Positions 1 to 8,518 of a stretch of DNA of 27,483 bases are shown piece by piece. The stretch is from an uncultured Blautia sp. (GTDB lineage Bacteria > Bacillota > Clostridia > Lachnospirales > Lachnospiraceae), in the NCBI GenBank assembly GCA_900543715.1, contig UQSX01000032.1, forward strand, positions 1 to 27,483, read 5' to 3'. A program made the position numbers and the translations under genes. Under the pieces are notes generated by a model. It did not search any database. It saw only the letters and a list, made by a program, of their open reading frames with translations, and was not told where the DNA came from. Every line of letters starts with the position of its first letter. Position 1 is the first letter of the stretch.

Positions 1-147
1 AAGATTCGTCTGATCTCTTTTTGTCAAGGGCTAAAACTTTATTAAATTTTCCCCTTTACCGTATATTGTTTCTGCCTGGTGAGAATCATTTTAAAGAAAA
101 CATCTGCATCTGCAGTGTTTCTATTACGCGACAGGAGGATTCTTGCT

Positions 148-927
148 ATGGCACTTAATAAGGTTGAAATCTGCGGAGTGAACACTTCACAACTTCCCAT
201 TCTTACAAATGATGAAAAAGAGGTGTTGTTTGAACGGATAAAACAAGGTGACATGGAAGCGAGAGAAAAATATATCAAGGGGAATCTCCGACTGGTACTG
301 AGTGTGATCAAGCGCTTTGCCAGCAGCAGTGAAAATCCCGACGATTTATTCCAGATCGGCTGTATCGGCCTCATAAAAGCTATAGACAATTTTGACACAA
401 CTCTGAATGTAAAATTTTCTACTTATGCGGTTCCTATGATCATCGGTGAAATCCGCCGCTATCTCAGGGACAACAATTCGATCCGGGTAAGCCGTTCATT
501 AAGGGATACGGCTTACAAAGCGATCTATGCCAAAGAAAACTATGTTAAGCAAAATCTGAAAGAACCTACTATCAATGAGATCGCCAGTGAGATCGGTATC
601 GAAAAGGAGGAGATCGTCTATGCTCTGGATGCAATTCAAAGCCCGGTAAGCCTGTATGAACCAGTATACACAGAAGGCGGCGATACCCTGTATGTTATGG
701 ACCAGATCAGCGATAAAAAAAATAAGGAAGAAAACTGGGTAGAAGACATCTCCCTGAAAGAAGCCCTGAAACGTTTAGATGAAAGGGAACGGAATATTAT
801 TGAAATGCGTTTTTATCAGGGAAAAACCCAGATGGAAGTAGCTCAGGAGATCGGTATTTCCCAGGCTCAGGTAAGCCGTTTGGAAAAACATGCCCTGAAA
901 AATATGCGTTCCTATCTACGGCCCTGA
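148..927 (+). CDS. sigG: RNA polymerase sporulation sigma factor SigG
   Basis: Forespore-specific sigma factor that directs late forespore gene expression after engulfment. The 259-residue product has the usual SigG length and opens with the signature NKVEICGVNTSQLPIL. Region 2 follows (NLRLVLSVIKRF, then DLFQIGCIGLIKAIDNFD and FSTYAVPMIIGEIRRYLRD), then region 3, and the C-terminal region 4 helix-turn-helix (KTQMEVAQEIGISQAQVSRLEK). The ATG at 148 was chosen because AGGAGG lies 7-8 bases upstream; a GTG at 79 in the same frame has no ribosome binding site and adds residues foreign to the family. Only 147 bases precede the gene, so a spoIIGA-sigE cluster upstream cannot be checked. It marks the organism as a spore former. 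Identity is very secure. Confidence 0.96.
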   Translation: MALNKVEICGVNTSQLPILTNDEKEVLFERIKQGDMEAREKYIKGNLRLVLSVIKRFASSSENPDDLFQIGCIGLIKAIDNFDTTLNVKFSTYAVPMIIGEIRRYLRDNNSIRVSRSLRDTAYKAIYAKENYVKQNLKEPTINEIASEIGIEKEEIVYALDAIQSPVSLYEPVYTEGGDTLYVMDQISDKKNKEENWVEDISLKEALKRLDERERNIIEMRFYQGKTQMEVAQEIGISQAQVSRLEKHALKNMRSYLRP

Positions 928-971
928 ACCTTCTGACTTTACTTATTTTATATCGCTCCATACAGACGTTT

Positions 972-1018
972 TTTATATAGAAAAACCGCACCCCCCTGGG
1001 ATGCGGTTTTCTATATAA
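972..1018. terminator. Bidirectional intrinsic terminator between sigG and the LCP gene
   Basis: Two arms (about 975-990 and 1002-1016) pair almost perfectly through ATATAG, an A/T run and CCGCA/TGCGG, around a C-rich loop. A-run and T-run flanks make it usable from both sides. The flanking genes converge on it. Confidence 0.85.
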
Positions 1019-1019
1019 A

Positions 1020-2549
1020 TTACTGTGTAAGGATCTCTCCGTTTTTCACTGCCTGCATTTCACTCTTTATACTGTCTATGCTTGCCTGATCTGGCTGCAT
1101 AACATACAGAGCAGTTCCCGGCATGGAGTAGCAGTACTGACTGTCACCGGTTCCCTCTGCTGCTACAGACTTGATATTCCAGCTTCCGCCGCTGTTTAAC
1201 TGACTTTGGATCAGTTCCTGGATCTGCTCCATGGACATATTTGTCTCTATGCTGTCACTTACCTGTGATATCAGATCCGGTGCTTTCAGCAGCATTTCCG
1301 GAGTCATCATCTTCTGGATCATGGCCTGGATCACTGCCATCTGGTTTTTGCCTCTCTGGTTATCGCCGCCTGCCAGACTATAACGTTCTCTTGAGAAGGC
1401 CAGCGCCTGTTCTCCGTTAAAATGGTTAATTCCTTCCTGTACGCTGATGACAACTCCTCCACTGCCATCTGTTGTAAAGGCATACTCTGAGTTTACATCA
1501 ACGCCCCCCATAGCATCCACCAGAGTGATCAAAGAAGTAAAGTTCACTCTTGCATAGAAAGCAATCTCCGTGTCATAGAGGTTTTCCAGGGTTGCCATAG
1601 ATTTGTCTACGCCATAAATACCTGCATGGGTCAGCTTATCCTTGCTGTCCCCGCTTACTCCCGGTATGGTCACATAATAATCCCTTGGCGTATTCGTAAG
1701 CAGGATCTGTTTTGTATTTGGATTTACCGTAGCAATAATATTTACGTCACTCCTGCTCCTTGTGCTCACCGGGCCATACACGTCAATTCCGCTGATATAA
1801 ACGCTGAAAGTTTCATTATCCACCTTCACTTCAGCTGCCTTTCCCTGAATAGCGGCATTCACATCATCCTCAGTCTCTATGCTGTACTGAGCAATGATCT
1901 TTACCTGGCTCTGAAAGTTTTCATAAACTTCATCCAGAATTGACCCGAAACCTTCATTATAGACGATTGCCTGGACACTTCCATCCAGAAGGGCTCCTGC
2001 TTGTTCATTTAATGTGGCATACTCGGCAGTCACAACCTGGGTGCCTGCTTCTTCATTGACCTTTTCCATGGCCTTGTCTACATCGCTTCCGTCCTCTGCA
2101 TGCTGCAGACCATAAATATAATCGGAAGTATCTGACACTTTCTCAGCAGGGTCATCACTTCTGACAGCCACCAGCATACTGTTGATCTGAGTTCCCAGCG
2201 TATCACCGCTGATATCCTGTACCGCATCATGAGTCCTGTATAAATATACAGAACCAAAGATCAGCACCGCCGACATGAGCACACTGACCAGCTTACTGAG
2301 AATGGCCTTCCCTCTGGAAATAGCCTGAAGAGTAAATAACAGCGCTGCAAATATTAGAAGGATTGCGCCTAAGCCTGCCACATATTTTTCAGGTATCATA
2401 CCCAGTCTCCAGGTAAATGCAAGGAAAACCAAGGTCAGAAGCAACTGTATCAGCACCAGAAATTTACCTACCGTACGGAAAGCACGATTAATCCGTTTCT
2501 TTTTCTTCTTCGCTGATTTCGTGGTATGATCACGGTTTCTGTTTTCCAT
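1020..2549 (-). CDS. LytR-CpsA-Psr (LCP) family cell-wall glycopolymer ligase
   Basis: LCP proteins transfer undecaprenyl-linked anionic or capsular glycopolymers to peptidoglycan on the outer face of the membrane. The 509-residue product has a Lys-rich cytoplasmic start (KKKKKR), three hydrophobic segments (about 29-48, 55-76 and 83-104) and a long linker. The LCP domain spans about 249-412: YISGIDVYG, the Arg/Asp pair in RSRSDV (D268), TNTPRDYY (R289, D290), HAGIYGV and AFSRERY (R387). The ATG at 2549 is preceded by AAAGGAGC at good spacing; an in-frame ATG at 2615 would add 22 residues without a better site. A promoter is visible upstream. Several paralogues are usual in Firmicutes, so the exact polymer is unknown. 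Confidence 0.9.
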   Translation of the reverse strand: MENRNRDHTTKSAKKKKKRINRAFRTVGKFLVLIQLLLTLVFLAFTWRLGMIPEKYVAGLGAILLIFAALLFTLQAISRGKAILSKLVSVLMSAVLIFGSVYLYRTHDAVQDISGDTLGTQINSMLVAVRSDDPAEKVSDTSDYIYGLQHAEDGSDVDKAMEKVNEEAGTQVVTAEYATLNEQAGALLDGSVQAIVYNEGFGSILDEVYENFQSQVKIIAQYSIETEDDVNAAIQGKAAEVKVDNETFSVYISGIDVYGPVSTRSRSDVNIIATVNPNTKQILLTNTPRDYYVTIPGVSGDSKDKLTHAGIYGVDKSMATLENLYDTEIAFYARVNFTSLITLVDAMGGVDVNSEYAFTTDGSGGVVISVQEGINHFNGEQALAFSRERYSLAGGDNQRGKNQMAVIQAMIQKMMTPEMLLKAPDLISQVSDSIETNMSMEQIQELIQSQLNSGGSWNIKSVAAEGTGDSQYCYSMPGTALYVMQPDQASIDSIKSEMQAVKNGEILTQ

Positions 2550-2620
2550 CTCACTGCTCCTTTTTACACATCTTAATAGAGTTTTTCTATTTTTGCCTGA
2601 TTTCAGGCATTTCATTCTTT

Positions 2621-2649
2621 AATATAATATAATTATCCCGAAAAAGCAA
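2621..2649 (-). promoter_or_regulatory. SigA-type promoter for the LCP gene
   Basis: On the minus strand, TTGCTT (2644-2649) and TATATT (2621-2626) are separated by 17 bases, about 70 bases before the LCP start codon. The rest of 2550-2800 is AT-rich with no other gene. Confidence 0.5.
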
Positions 2650-2746
2650 CTATATCCGATATTTTCCTAGTTTATTCCCTATTTTTTCATCTTAACACTT
2701 TTTCTACACCTTTATAGATTCTTTTCCATAGAGGATTTAAGAGATC

Positions 2747-2757
2747 TGTGCTATAAT
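2747..2757 (+). promoter_or_regulatory. Extended -10 promoter for the cytidylate-kinase-like gene
   Basis: TGCTATAAT with a perfect TATAAT at 2752-2757, about 45 bases before the ATG. No good -35 hexamer is seen at 17 bases, which fits an extended -10 promoter. Confidence 0.5.
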
Positions 2758-2802
2758 CTAGGTATAAATAATTTTTGTATCTGTAGAAAAGGGGGTATTT
2801 CT

Positions 2803-3399
2803 ATGGCACATCGCATTATTACAATCAACAGAATGTATGGAAGCGGGGGAAGACTTTTGGGGAAGGCCCTTGCAGAAAAACTTGGCATCGGATTTTACGA
2901 TAAGGAACTGATCCGTCTGGCAAGCGAAAAAAATCAGATTCCCTACAAAGAACTGGAAAAAGTAGATGAAAAGAAAGCCAGCCAATGGAGGCTTCCTGTT
3001 AAAGAACAGATGCAGATGCAGCCTCAGTATCATTTCCATCCCATGAATGATGTTTTATTTGAAACTCAGAGTCAGGTGATCCGGGAACTGGCCCAAAAGG
3101 AAGACTGTATCATCGTAGGCCGGTGTGCGAACTATATTTTAGGTGATAAATGCTTCAGCCTTTTTGTATATGCACCTTTTGAATACCGTGTCCAGTCCAT
3201 TATGGAACGTCTGGGCAGGGAAGAGAAGAGCGCCCGGACTCTGGTGAAAAAAATGGATAAAACCCGAAAGTCCTACTATGAATTTTTTACTGATGAAAAA
3301 TGGAAAGATCTGAACAACTATCAAATGTGTATTGATACCAGCCGTTTTGATCAGGAATTCCTTCTGAAACTGCTGGCAGATGTCTATGCCGTCCTGTAG
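2803..3399 (+). CDS. Cytidylate kinase-like family protein
   Basis: A 198-residue P-loop nucleoside-monophosphate-kinase-fold protein of the Cytidylate_kin2 type. The N terminus has the family's typical loop (INRMYGSGGRLLGKALAEKLG) followed by YDKELI. Further on are IIVGRCANYIL, a basic lid region (ERLGREEKSARTLVKKMDKTRKSYYEFF) and the C-terminal CIDTSRF. It differs from canonical Cmk, and the true substrate of this clostridial group is not established. The start is supported by an upstream AAAGGGGGT. It is a single gene between its own promoter and terminator. Confidence 0.85.
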   Translation: MAHRIITINRMYGSGGRLLGKALAEKLGIGFYDKELIRLASEKNQIPYKELEKVDEKKASQWRLPVKEQMQMQPQYHFHPMNDVLFETQSQVIRELAQKEDCIIVGRCANYILGDKCFSLFVYAPFEYRVQSIMERLGREEKSARTLVKKMDKTRKSYYEFFTDEKWKDLNNYQMCIDTSRFDQEFLLKLLADVYAVL

Positions 3400-3414
3400 T
3401 CTAACAAGCATATA

Positions 3415-3474
3415 AAACCGGCCAGGATTCCCGAAGAAGAACATCTTTCCCGGGCGTCCTGGCCGGTTTCTTAT
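3415..3474. terminator. Intrinsic terminator between convergent genes
   Basis: Perfect 13-bp arms at 3415-3427 and 3457-3469 (AAACCGGCCAGGA and its complement) enclose a second inner pairing (CCCG/CGGG). A short T-rich tail follows on the plus strand. Confidence 0.85.
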
Positions 3475-3501
3475 TCATCTTTTATATTCTTTGACCGATT
3501 C

Positions 3502-3921
3502 TTACAGGCAGCATTTTATCTTCTCGATCATTTCCTCATATTCTGCCTGACTTAAATACTTCTTATCCGGATTCATCTGGAACACTCCGCCCCATTCGTC
3601 CTGCCCCTGATATTTAGGCACCAGATGCATATGAAGATGGCAGCCTGTATCTCCGTAAGCCCCATAATTTACCTTATCCGGATGAAAAGCCTGATGAAGG
3701 GCTCTGGCCGCTCTTGTCACATCTGCCATAAATTTATTTCTCTCTTCATCGCTGATATCCACAATTTCACTTACATGGTCCTTATAGGCCACAATACATC
3801 TTCCAGGCTTACTCTGCTCCTTAAACAAGATCAGCTGGCTCACATCCAGGTCACAGATCTTGATTCCAAACTTGTCCAGCAGTTCTCCTCCCATACAATA
3901 TGCGCAATTGCTGTCTTTCAT
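3502..3921 (-). CDS. HIT family nucleotide hydrolase/transferase
   Basis: A 139-residue histidine-triad protein. The catalytic motif HLHMHLVPK gives H95, H97 and H99, with H97 or H99 the expected nucleophile on nucleoside phosphates. CxxC at C6-C9 near the N terminus suggests a structural zinc site with downstream Cys/His, as in several HIT subfamilies. Start ATG is preceded by AAGGAGGA. It diverges from the nitroreductase gene with a shared promoter region. Exact substrate (AMP-lysine-type phosphoramidates or dinucleotides) cannot be read from sequence. Confidence 0.88.
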   Translation of the reverse strand: MKDSNCAYCMGGELLDKFGIKICDLDVSQLILFKEQSKPGRCIVAYKDHVSEIVDISDEERNKFMADVTRAARALHQAFHPDKVNYGAYGDTGCHLHMHLVPKYQGQDEWGGVFQMNPDKKYLSQAEYEEMIEKIKCCL

Positions 3922-3953
3922 AGAAAAAATCCTCCTTTTTTGTACTTATTTTT

Positions 3954-3982
3954 ATTATAAGCACTTTCTGCGGCAGGTTCAA
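3954..3982 (-). promoter_or_regulatory. Promoter of the HIT gene
   Basis: On the minus strand TTGAAC (3977-3982), a 17-base spacer and TATAAT (3954-3959). Confidence 0.7.
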
Positions 3983-4000
3983 GAAAAAACGCTTCCGTCA

Positions 4001-4029
4001 TAGACAAAGAAATCCTTTTCACCTATAAT
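4001..4029 (+). promoter_or_regulatory. Promoter of the nitroreductase gene
   Basis: TAGACA (4001-4006), a 17-base spacer and TATAAT (4024-4029). Its -35 lies about 18 bases from the divergent -35 of the HIT promoter. Confidence 0.65.
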
Positions 4030-4072
4030 AAAAATATTCAGGATTTAATGAATATACAGGAGGAATATTACC

Positions 4073-4798
4073 TTGAACGAAATTATCAAAAACCTGCTCA
4101 AAAGAAAATCCATACGCTCTTATACGGATCAGGAAATCCCTGCTGACTGCAAAGAGCAGATTCTCCGGGCCGCCATGGAGGCCCCCACTGCCGGGAATCA
4201 GCAAATGTATACAATCCTGGATATTACCAGTCAGGAACTGAAAAACCGGCTTTCCGTAACCTGCGATCACCAGCCTTTTATTGCAAAAGGAAAGATGGTC
4301 CTGATCTTCTGTGCAGACTTTCAGAAATGGTATCAGGCTTTCGCATTAGCTGGCTGCACCCCAAGAAAACCCGGTCCCGGAGATTTTCTCCTGGCGGTCG
4401 AAGATGCCGCCATAGCCGCTCAAAACGCTGTCACTGCAGCGGAAAGTCTGGGGATCGGTTCCTGTTACATCGGTGATATCATGGAAAATTACGAAATTCA
4501 TCGGGACCTGCTCCATCTCCCGGAATTTGTGTTTCCCGCACTTATGCTGGTGTTCGGCTACCCAACGCCCCAGCAGCAGGAAAGAGAAAAGCCAAGGAGG
4601 GCTCCCCTTGACTTTATTGTCCATGAAAATGTCTATCCTCAGTTTTCTCCGGAGGATATCCGCCGGAATATTGCAGATCTTAAAGGCGAAGATTTCGACC
4701 AGTGGATGCAGAAGTTCTGTAAAAGAAAATATCAGGCCGATTTTTCACTGGAAATGTCCCGCTCTGTAGCTGCTGCCCTTAAAAATTTTCAAGCCTAA
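4073..4798 (+). CDS. Nitroreductase family FMN oxidoreductase (TTG start)
   Basis: A 241-residue nitroreductase-fold flavoprotein. The N terminus carries the FMN-contact motif RKSIRSYTDQEIP and the AAMEAPTAGNQQ segment. The middle has AVEDAAIAAQNAVTAAESLGIGSCYIGDI, and the core ends with LMLVFGYPT. The C-terminal extension fits the larger NfsA/FRP-like NAD(P)H-dependent group. The start is TTG: a perfect AGGAGG (4058-4063) sits 9 bases upstream, and the nearby ATG at 4048 is in another frame. It is monocistronic as far as can be seen. The physiological substrate is unknown. Confidence 0.88.
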   Translation: MNEIIKNLLKRKSIRSYTDQEIPADCKEQILRAAMEAPTAGNQQMYTILDITSQELKNRLSVTCDHQPFIAKGKMVLIFCADFQKWYQAFALAGCTPRKPGPGDFLLAVEDAAIAAQNAVTAAESLGIGSCYIGDIMENYEIHRDLLHLPEFVFPALMLVFGYPTPQQQEREKPRRAPLDFIVHENVYPQFSPEDIRRNIADLKGEDFDQWMQKFCKRKYQADFSLEMSRSVAAALKNFQA

Positions 4799-4856
4799 CC
4801 GATCTGCACACAGCTATGGACCTGTACTTTCATACACTGCCTCAGTTTTTAGAGAC

Positions 4857-5681
4857 TTACATTAATGTCTCTTCTTTTAAACAGCCCATTCCTTCTCCGA
4901 CCCATCCGCCGGAAAGGAGATGGGCTTTCATATTTCTTTGAAGAGAGGTCTCTTCCGGCAGTTTCTCCAGGGGAATATCTTTTCTTTTAAATACCCATTC
5001 CATAAACTCATCGCTATCTTTATAGACCTCTTCAATACTGAACATCTCCTGAAATTTCAGAATTTTTGATTTTTCTCCCAGAAGCTCCTTCAGGGCAGGA
5101 CTCAGCAGCCAGGAGCAGCATTTATACGGCACTTCTTTCCAGGAGGGATCATACTTTTCAAAAAAGACCTTTGCCTCCTGCAAAGACTCTTTTATCTTCT
5201 CCGGATCCAGAACTGCGTCAGAAGGAATGTGAATGGAAATATACCTTCCCTCTTTCTCTTCCTCTACCATTTCATATTCCAGTTCTCCCAGCCGGAAAAG
5301 CTGCAGAGAAAGCTGCCTTCCTGTCCAGAAATCCCGGTCAAACCCATAAATACCGTAGCTGACCTTGTGTTCCTCCACAAACCGGGTAAAGCATTTCATC
5401 GTCTCGTCAAAGATCAAGGCTTCAATGCCCTGCTCCTGATACTTTTCCCAGGATATGACAGAAGCTTTCAGCATACAGAACAGCATCTTTATGCCATCTG
5501 GATCCTCCCCCAGAAATTTCTTCAGTTTTTCCCTGGCCTTCTGCCAGTTCTCTGCCTCCGTAAGTTCAGAGATCTCCTTTTCTGTCTCAAAAAAATCCTG
5601 TTTACTCTCTAATTCTAATATTTTCTCTGTCACTTCTTCCTGCAGCCCGATACGAGCGCAGATTTTTTTCAGGCTTTCCAT
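4857..5681 (-). CDS. GNAT-like acyltransferase domain protein (hypothetical)
   Basis: A 274-residue cytoplasmic protein matching from memory the clostridial 'acyltransferase domain-containing' family, with an N-terminal NAT_N-like helical half and a C-terminal GNAT_C-like half. Visible landmarks are YGFDRDFWTGRQLSLQLFRL, LEYEMVEEEK and ISIHIPSDAVL, typical of the second domain. No substrate is known for the family. The start ATG has AAAGGAGAG upstream. It begins 11 bases after the stop of the MerR gene, so the two form one operon and the regulator probably controls it. The domain names are recalled by pattern and need a profile search. Confidence 0.65.
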   Translation of the reverse strand: MESLKKICARIGLQEEVTEKILELESKQDFFETEKEISELTEAENWQKAREKLKKFLGEDPDGIKMLFCMLKASVISWEKYQEQGIEALIFDETMKCFTRFVEEHKVSYGIYGFDRDFWTGRQLSLQLFRLGELEYEMVEEEKEGRYISIHIPSDAVLDPEKIKESLQEAKVFFEKYDPSWKEVPYKCCSWLLSPALKELLGEKSKILKFQEMFSIEEVYKDSDEFMEWVFKRKDIPLEKLPEETSLQRNMKAHLLSGGWVGEGMGCLKEETLM

Positions 5682-5692
5682 ATTACTCTCCT

Positions 5693-6094
5693 TTAAGCTC
5701 CCTGCCTTTTCCCCTCCAGATCTCTTAAATGCCTCTCTGCATTCCTCATATCACGATCATAATTTTCAATCTTCTGATTCAGCCTATCCAGAGATTCCTG
5801 CATTTCCTCCATTCTGGCTATCAGCTGTTCTCTCTGGTCCACCAGAATATTTTTTCTGGCTTCCAAAGTAGCATCTCCCTGCTGGAAAAGATCTACATAT
5901 TCTATAAGAGCCTCAATCTGCACACCGGCTTTTCTCATACACTTCATCAGTTCCACCCAGCCGCAGGAAGCCTCATCATAATTGCGGATTCCACTCTTGG
6001 TCCTGGGTACCGGAGGGATCAGCCCAATCCTCTCATAATAGCGAAGGGTGTCTTGTGAAATATCATATTTCTTGCTGACTTCTGCTATGGTCAT
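5693..6094 (-). CDS. MerR family transcriptional regulator
   Basis: A 133-residue regulator. The N-terminal winged helix is classic MerR: MTIAEVSKKYDISQDTLRYYERIGLIPPVPRTKSGIRNYDE. A CMRKAGVQIEALIEYV segment and a long dimerisation coiled coil follow (about 80-128). It lacks a Cys-rich metal-binding loop, so a small-molecule or redox signal is more likely than a metal; it resembles the YyaN/AdhR-like group. It leads an operon with the acyltransferase gene and probably regulates its own promoter, as is common for MerR proteins. Confidence 0.88.
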   Translation of the reverse strand: MTIAEVSKKYDISQDTLRYYERIGLIPPVPRTKSGIRNYDEASCGWVELMKCMRKAGVQIEALIEYVDLFQQGDATLEARKNILVDQREQLIARMEEMQESLDRLNQKIENYDRDMRNAERHLRDLEGKRQGA

Positions 6095-6130
6095 GTTCCT
6101 TCATCCTTTCTTTTGAATTCTTCTGGTATA

Positions 6131-6161
6131 AGGATATAACCTGTACCCGGCTCTAAGTCAA
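6131..6161 (-). promoter_or_regulatory. Probable MerR-type promoter/operator
   Basis: On the minus strand TTGACT (6156-6161) is followed by TATCCT (6131-6136) at a 19-base spacing. That over-long spacer is characteristic of MerR-activated promoters. An alternative -10, TATATC at 6133-6138, would give 17 bases, so the assignment is not unique. Confidence 0.45.
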
Positions 6162-6296
6162 GGATTTTCTTACAAAAAAGTAAGGAACAGCCAAATTAGA
6201 CCAAATCCTGCCTTTTATTATTCCGGATCCATATTCTTATCTTTTAATTGCTTATAATTTTCCGAGCTAGTCTCACTTTTCATATTGCCTGCCAGG

Positions 6297-6305
6297 TGCT
6301 ATAAT
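6297..6305 (+). promoter_or_regulatory. Extended -10 promoter of csoR
   Basis: TGCTATAAT (TATAAT at 6300-6305), about 35 bases before the csoR ATG. The -35 position is weak. No CsoR-like ACCCC/GGGGT palindrome is present here, so autoregulation is not evident. Confidence 0.5.
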
Positions 6306-6339
6306 TGCGCTATACATTAAGAAAGGCAGGTAACCGACG

Positions 6340-6615
6340 ATGAAACAATGCATGGATGCTCCCAACCTTCACCGGCGCATGAAAAAAATCATGGGACAGT
6401 TAAACGCTATAGATAAAATGATAGATGAGGATGTTCCCTGTGAAGATGTCCTGATACAGATAAACGCCGCCAAAAGTGCGCTGCACAAAGTAGGGCAGGT
6501 GGTTCTGGAAGGCCATTTGAACCATTGCGTCCGGGACGGTATTGAACATGGCGATGCAGATAAGACTATTGCGGAATTTGCCAAAGCCATCGAACATTTC
6601 TCCCGAATGTCTTGA
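6340..6615 (+). CDS. csoR: CsoR-type metal-sensing transcriptional repressor
   Basis: A 91-residue all-helical repressor of the CsoR/RcnR (DUF156) family, which releases DNA when it binds Cu(I) or a related metal. The Cys-His-Cys ligand set C34, H59 and C63 has exactly the spacing of the classical copper site (25 and 4 residues), in the segments DEDVPCEDVL and EGHLNHCV. The N-terminal RRMKKIMGQLNAIDKMI helix is the usual one. Its likely target is the P1B ATPase promoter at about 10.6 kb, which has matching palindromes. The hydrogenase operon lies between the two. The metal could differ from copper, but the ligands fit copper best. Confidence 0.88.
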   Translation: MKQCMDAPNLHRRMKKIMGQLNAIDKMIDEDVPCEDVLIQINAAKSALHKVGQVVLEGHLNHCVRDGIEHGDADKTIAEFAKAIEHFSRMS

Positions 6616-6655
6616 CCCAATTCTGTAAATGACTTTATATACTGACTATGCTGAA

Positions 6656-6706
6656 AAAGGCCTCAGAAAGAGAAAGCTATATTCTCTTTCTGAGGCCTTT
6701 TCTGTT
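6656..6706. terminator. Strong bidirectional terminator between csoR and hydA
   Basis: Perfect 18-bp arms at 6656-6673 and 6683-6700 (AAAGGCCTCAGAAAGAGA and its complement) with A/T runs on both sides. It serves csoR (+) and the converging hydrogenase operon (-). Confidence 0.92.
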
Positions 6707-6784
6707 TATCCATTCGCTGTCCTAAGTTTATCCCAGCTTTTCTGTATCCATTTATCGATCCATAGCTAGTGTGAAAAGACGGCT

Positions 6785-8518
6785 CTATTCTTCCCCAGGC
6801 ATCTTCCATGCATAATGATCTGTGTGGAGGAGATGATGGGCCTTTTCGGAAAGAGGTGCTCCAAGATAATCCTGATAGCATTTAACTACCGAAGGGTTCT
6901 CATGGGAAAAACGCAGGTTGTTTACCTTATCCAGCCCGTAAAGCACCTTATTTCTCTCTTCGGACAGTTCTTCTCCGTCCTTGATAGGCTGCCCTCCGCC
7001 GCCGGTGCAGCCCCCGGGACAGGCCATGATCTCCACAAAGTCATATTTCACCTTTCCTTTACGGATAGCCTTCATCAGCTTTCTTGTATTTCCCAGTCCG
7101 CTGGCCACTGCTACCCGAATAGTCTGTCCTGCCAGATTAAATTCTGCTTCTTTCCATCCTTCCATTCCCCTGACCTTTTTAAAAGAGTCCGGATCCGGGT
7201 TTCTTCCTGTCACCAGATAGTAGGCAGTACGCAGAGCTGCTTCCATGACACCGCCGGTAGCTCCGAAAATAACCCCTGCCCCGGTTCCCGTTCCCAGAGG
7301 CGTATCGAATTCTTCCTCTTCCAGTCTGGAAGGGTCAATGTGTTCAGAACGGATCAGACGGACAACCTCTCTGGTAGTCAGCACTGCATCTACATCCTGC
7401 CCGGCGCCAGCGTCGTTCATCACCGGAATATCGCATTCATGTTTTTTTGCAATGCAGGGCATGATAGACAGGGAAAAGATCCTGGAGGGATCCACTCCCA
7501 AAAGCTGGGCATAATAGGATTTTGCCACTGCCCCAAACATCTGCTGGGGAGATTTTGCGCTGGACAGCTGATCCACCATATCCGGATACTGGGATTTCAT
7601 AAATCTTACCCAGCCGGGGCAGCAGGAAGTAAACATGGGGTATCTCTCCAGATCGCCTTTTTTCAGTCTCTCCAGAAATTCACTGCCCTCTTCCATGATG
7701 GTCAGGTCTGCGCTGAAATTGGTATCGAAAATATAATCAAATCCAATCTGCCGCAGAGCAGCTACCAGTCTTTTAACGGTTGCAAACTCCCGGGACAGGC
7801 CGAAAGACTCTCCCCAGGAAGTGCGGACTGCCGGAGCAAGCTGGACCACTGTGATCTTTTCTGGATCTGCCAGGGCATCCAGGACCTTACGCCGGTCATC
7901 TCTTTCCCTTAATGCTCCTACCGGGCAATGGGTAATGCACTGGCCGCAGAGAGCACAGTCAGATTCATCGATCTTCCTGTTTCTGGAAACATCTACCGTT
8001 GTCCTGGATCCTGTTCCTGCCACATCCCAGATATTCAGGCTTTGTATCTTATCACAGATCTGCACGCAGCGCATACACTTGATACATTTTCCCGCATCAC
8101 GGATCAGAGGAAACTCCATAGGCCACCGGGATCTGGGCAGTTCGATCTCAAAGGGCAGATCCAGGATTCCCAGATCATTAGAAATCGTCTGAAGGCTGCA
8201 GTTGCCGCTCCGCACACAGGTAGCGCATTTGCAGTCATGCTGTGACAGGATCAGTTCCACGTTATTTCTCCGGCTCTCCCGGACTTTGGGACTGTTGGTA
8301 AACACTTCCATACCGTCCCATACTTCATTGTTGCAGGCAGTCACCAGCTTTGCGCAGTCCTTTACCTCTACCACACAGACGCGGCAGGCGCCGATTTCAT
8401 TAATATTTTTCAGGAAGCACAGAGTTGGAATCCGGATCCCGGCCTGAGACGCAGCGTCTAAAATAGTGGTTCCTTCCTTTACTTCCACGTTTTTTCCGTT
8501 TATCGTCAGTTTTACCAT
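6785..8518 (-). CDS. hydA: [FeFe] hydrogenase catalytic subunit, NADH-dependent group A-like
   Basis: A 577-residue iron hydrogenase with the five-cluster layout of clostridial CpI. The domains are: an N-terminal [2Fe-2S] domain (C34, C45, C48, C62), a His-ligated [4Fe-4S] site (H94, C98, C101, C107), two ferredoxin clusters (C145/148/151/155 and C188/191/194/198), then the H-cluster domain. Its three signatures are TSCCPGW (C299, C300), MPCIAKKHE (C355) and MACPGGCTGGGGQP (C500, C504), so the proton-relay Cys and the bridging ligand are intact. The ATG overlaps the upstream flavoprotein stop by 7 bases, and AAAGGAGG lies inside that gene, so translation is probably coupled. Maturases HydE/F/G are not in the window. 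Confidence 0.95.
   Translation of the reverse strand: MVKLTINGKNVEVKEGTTILDAASQAGIRIPTLCFLKNINEIGACRVCVVEVKDCAKLVTACNNEVWDGMEVFTNSPKVRESRRNNVELILSQHDCKCATCVRSGNCSLQTISNDLGILDLPFEIELPRSRWPMEFPLIRDAGKCIKCMRCVQICDKIQSLNIWDVAGTGSRTTVDVSRNRKIDESDCALCGQCITHCPVGALRERDDRRKVLDALADPEKITVVQLAPAVRTSWGESFGLSREFATVKRLVAALRQIGFDYIFDTNFSADLTIMEEGSEFLERLKKGDLERYPMFTSCCPGWVRFMKSQYPDMVDQLSSAKSPQQMFGAVAKSYYAQLLGVDPSRIFSLSIMPCIAKKHECDIPVMNDAGAGQDVDAVLTTREVVRLIRSEHIDPSRLEEEEFDTPLGTGTGAGVIFGATGGVMEAALRTAYYLVTGRNPDPDSFKKVRGMEGWKEAEFNLAGQTIRVAVASGLGNTRKLMKAIRKGKVKYDFVEIMACPGGCTGGGGQPIKDGEELSEERNKVLYGLDKVNNLRFSHENPSVVKCYQDYLGAPLSEKAHHLLHTDHYAWKMPGEE

Noticed and set aside
79..147. Longer GTG-start version of sigG and a possible forespore promoter (GTATA, then GGTGAGAATC)
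   Set aside because: The extension has no ribosome binding site and is foreign to SigG. The -10-like match is good, but its spacing from GTATA is about 12 bases, too short for a SigF/SigG promoter.
6815..7912. 365-residue frame antisense to hydA
   Set aside because: It lies entirely within the hydrogenase gene, whose conserved motifs fix the coding strand.
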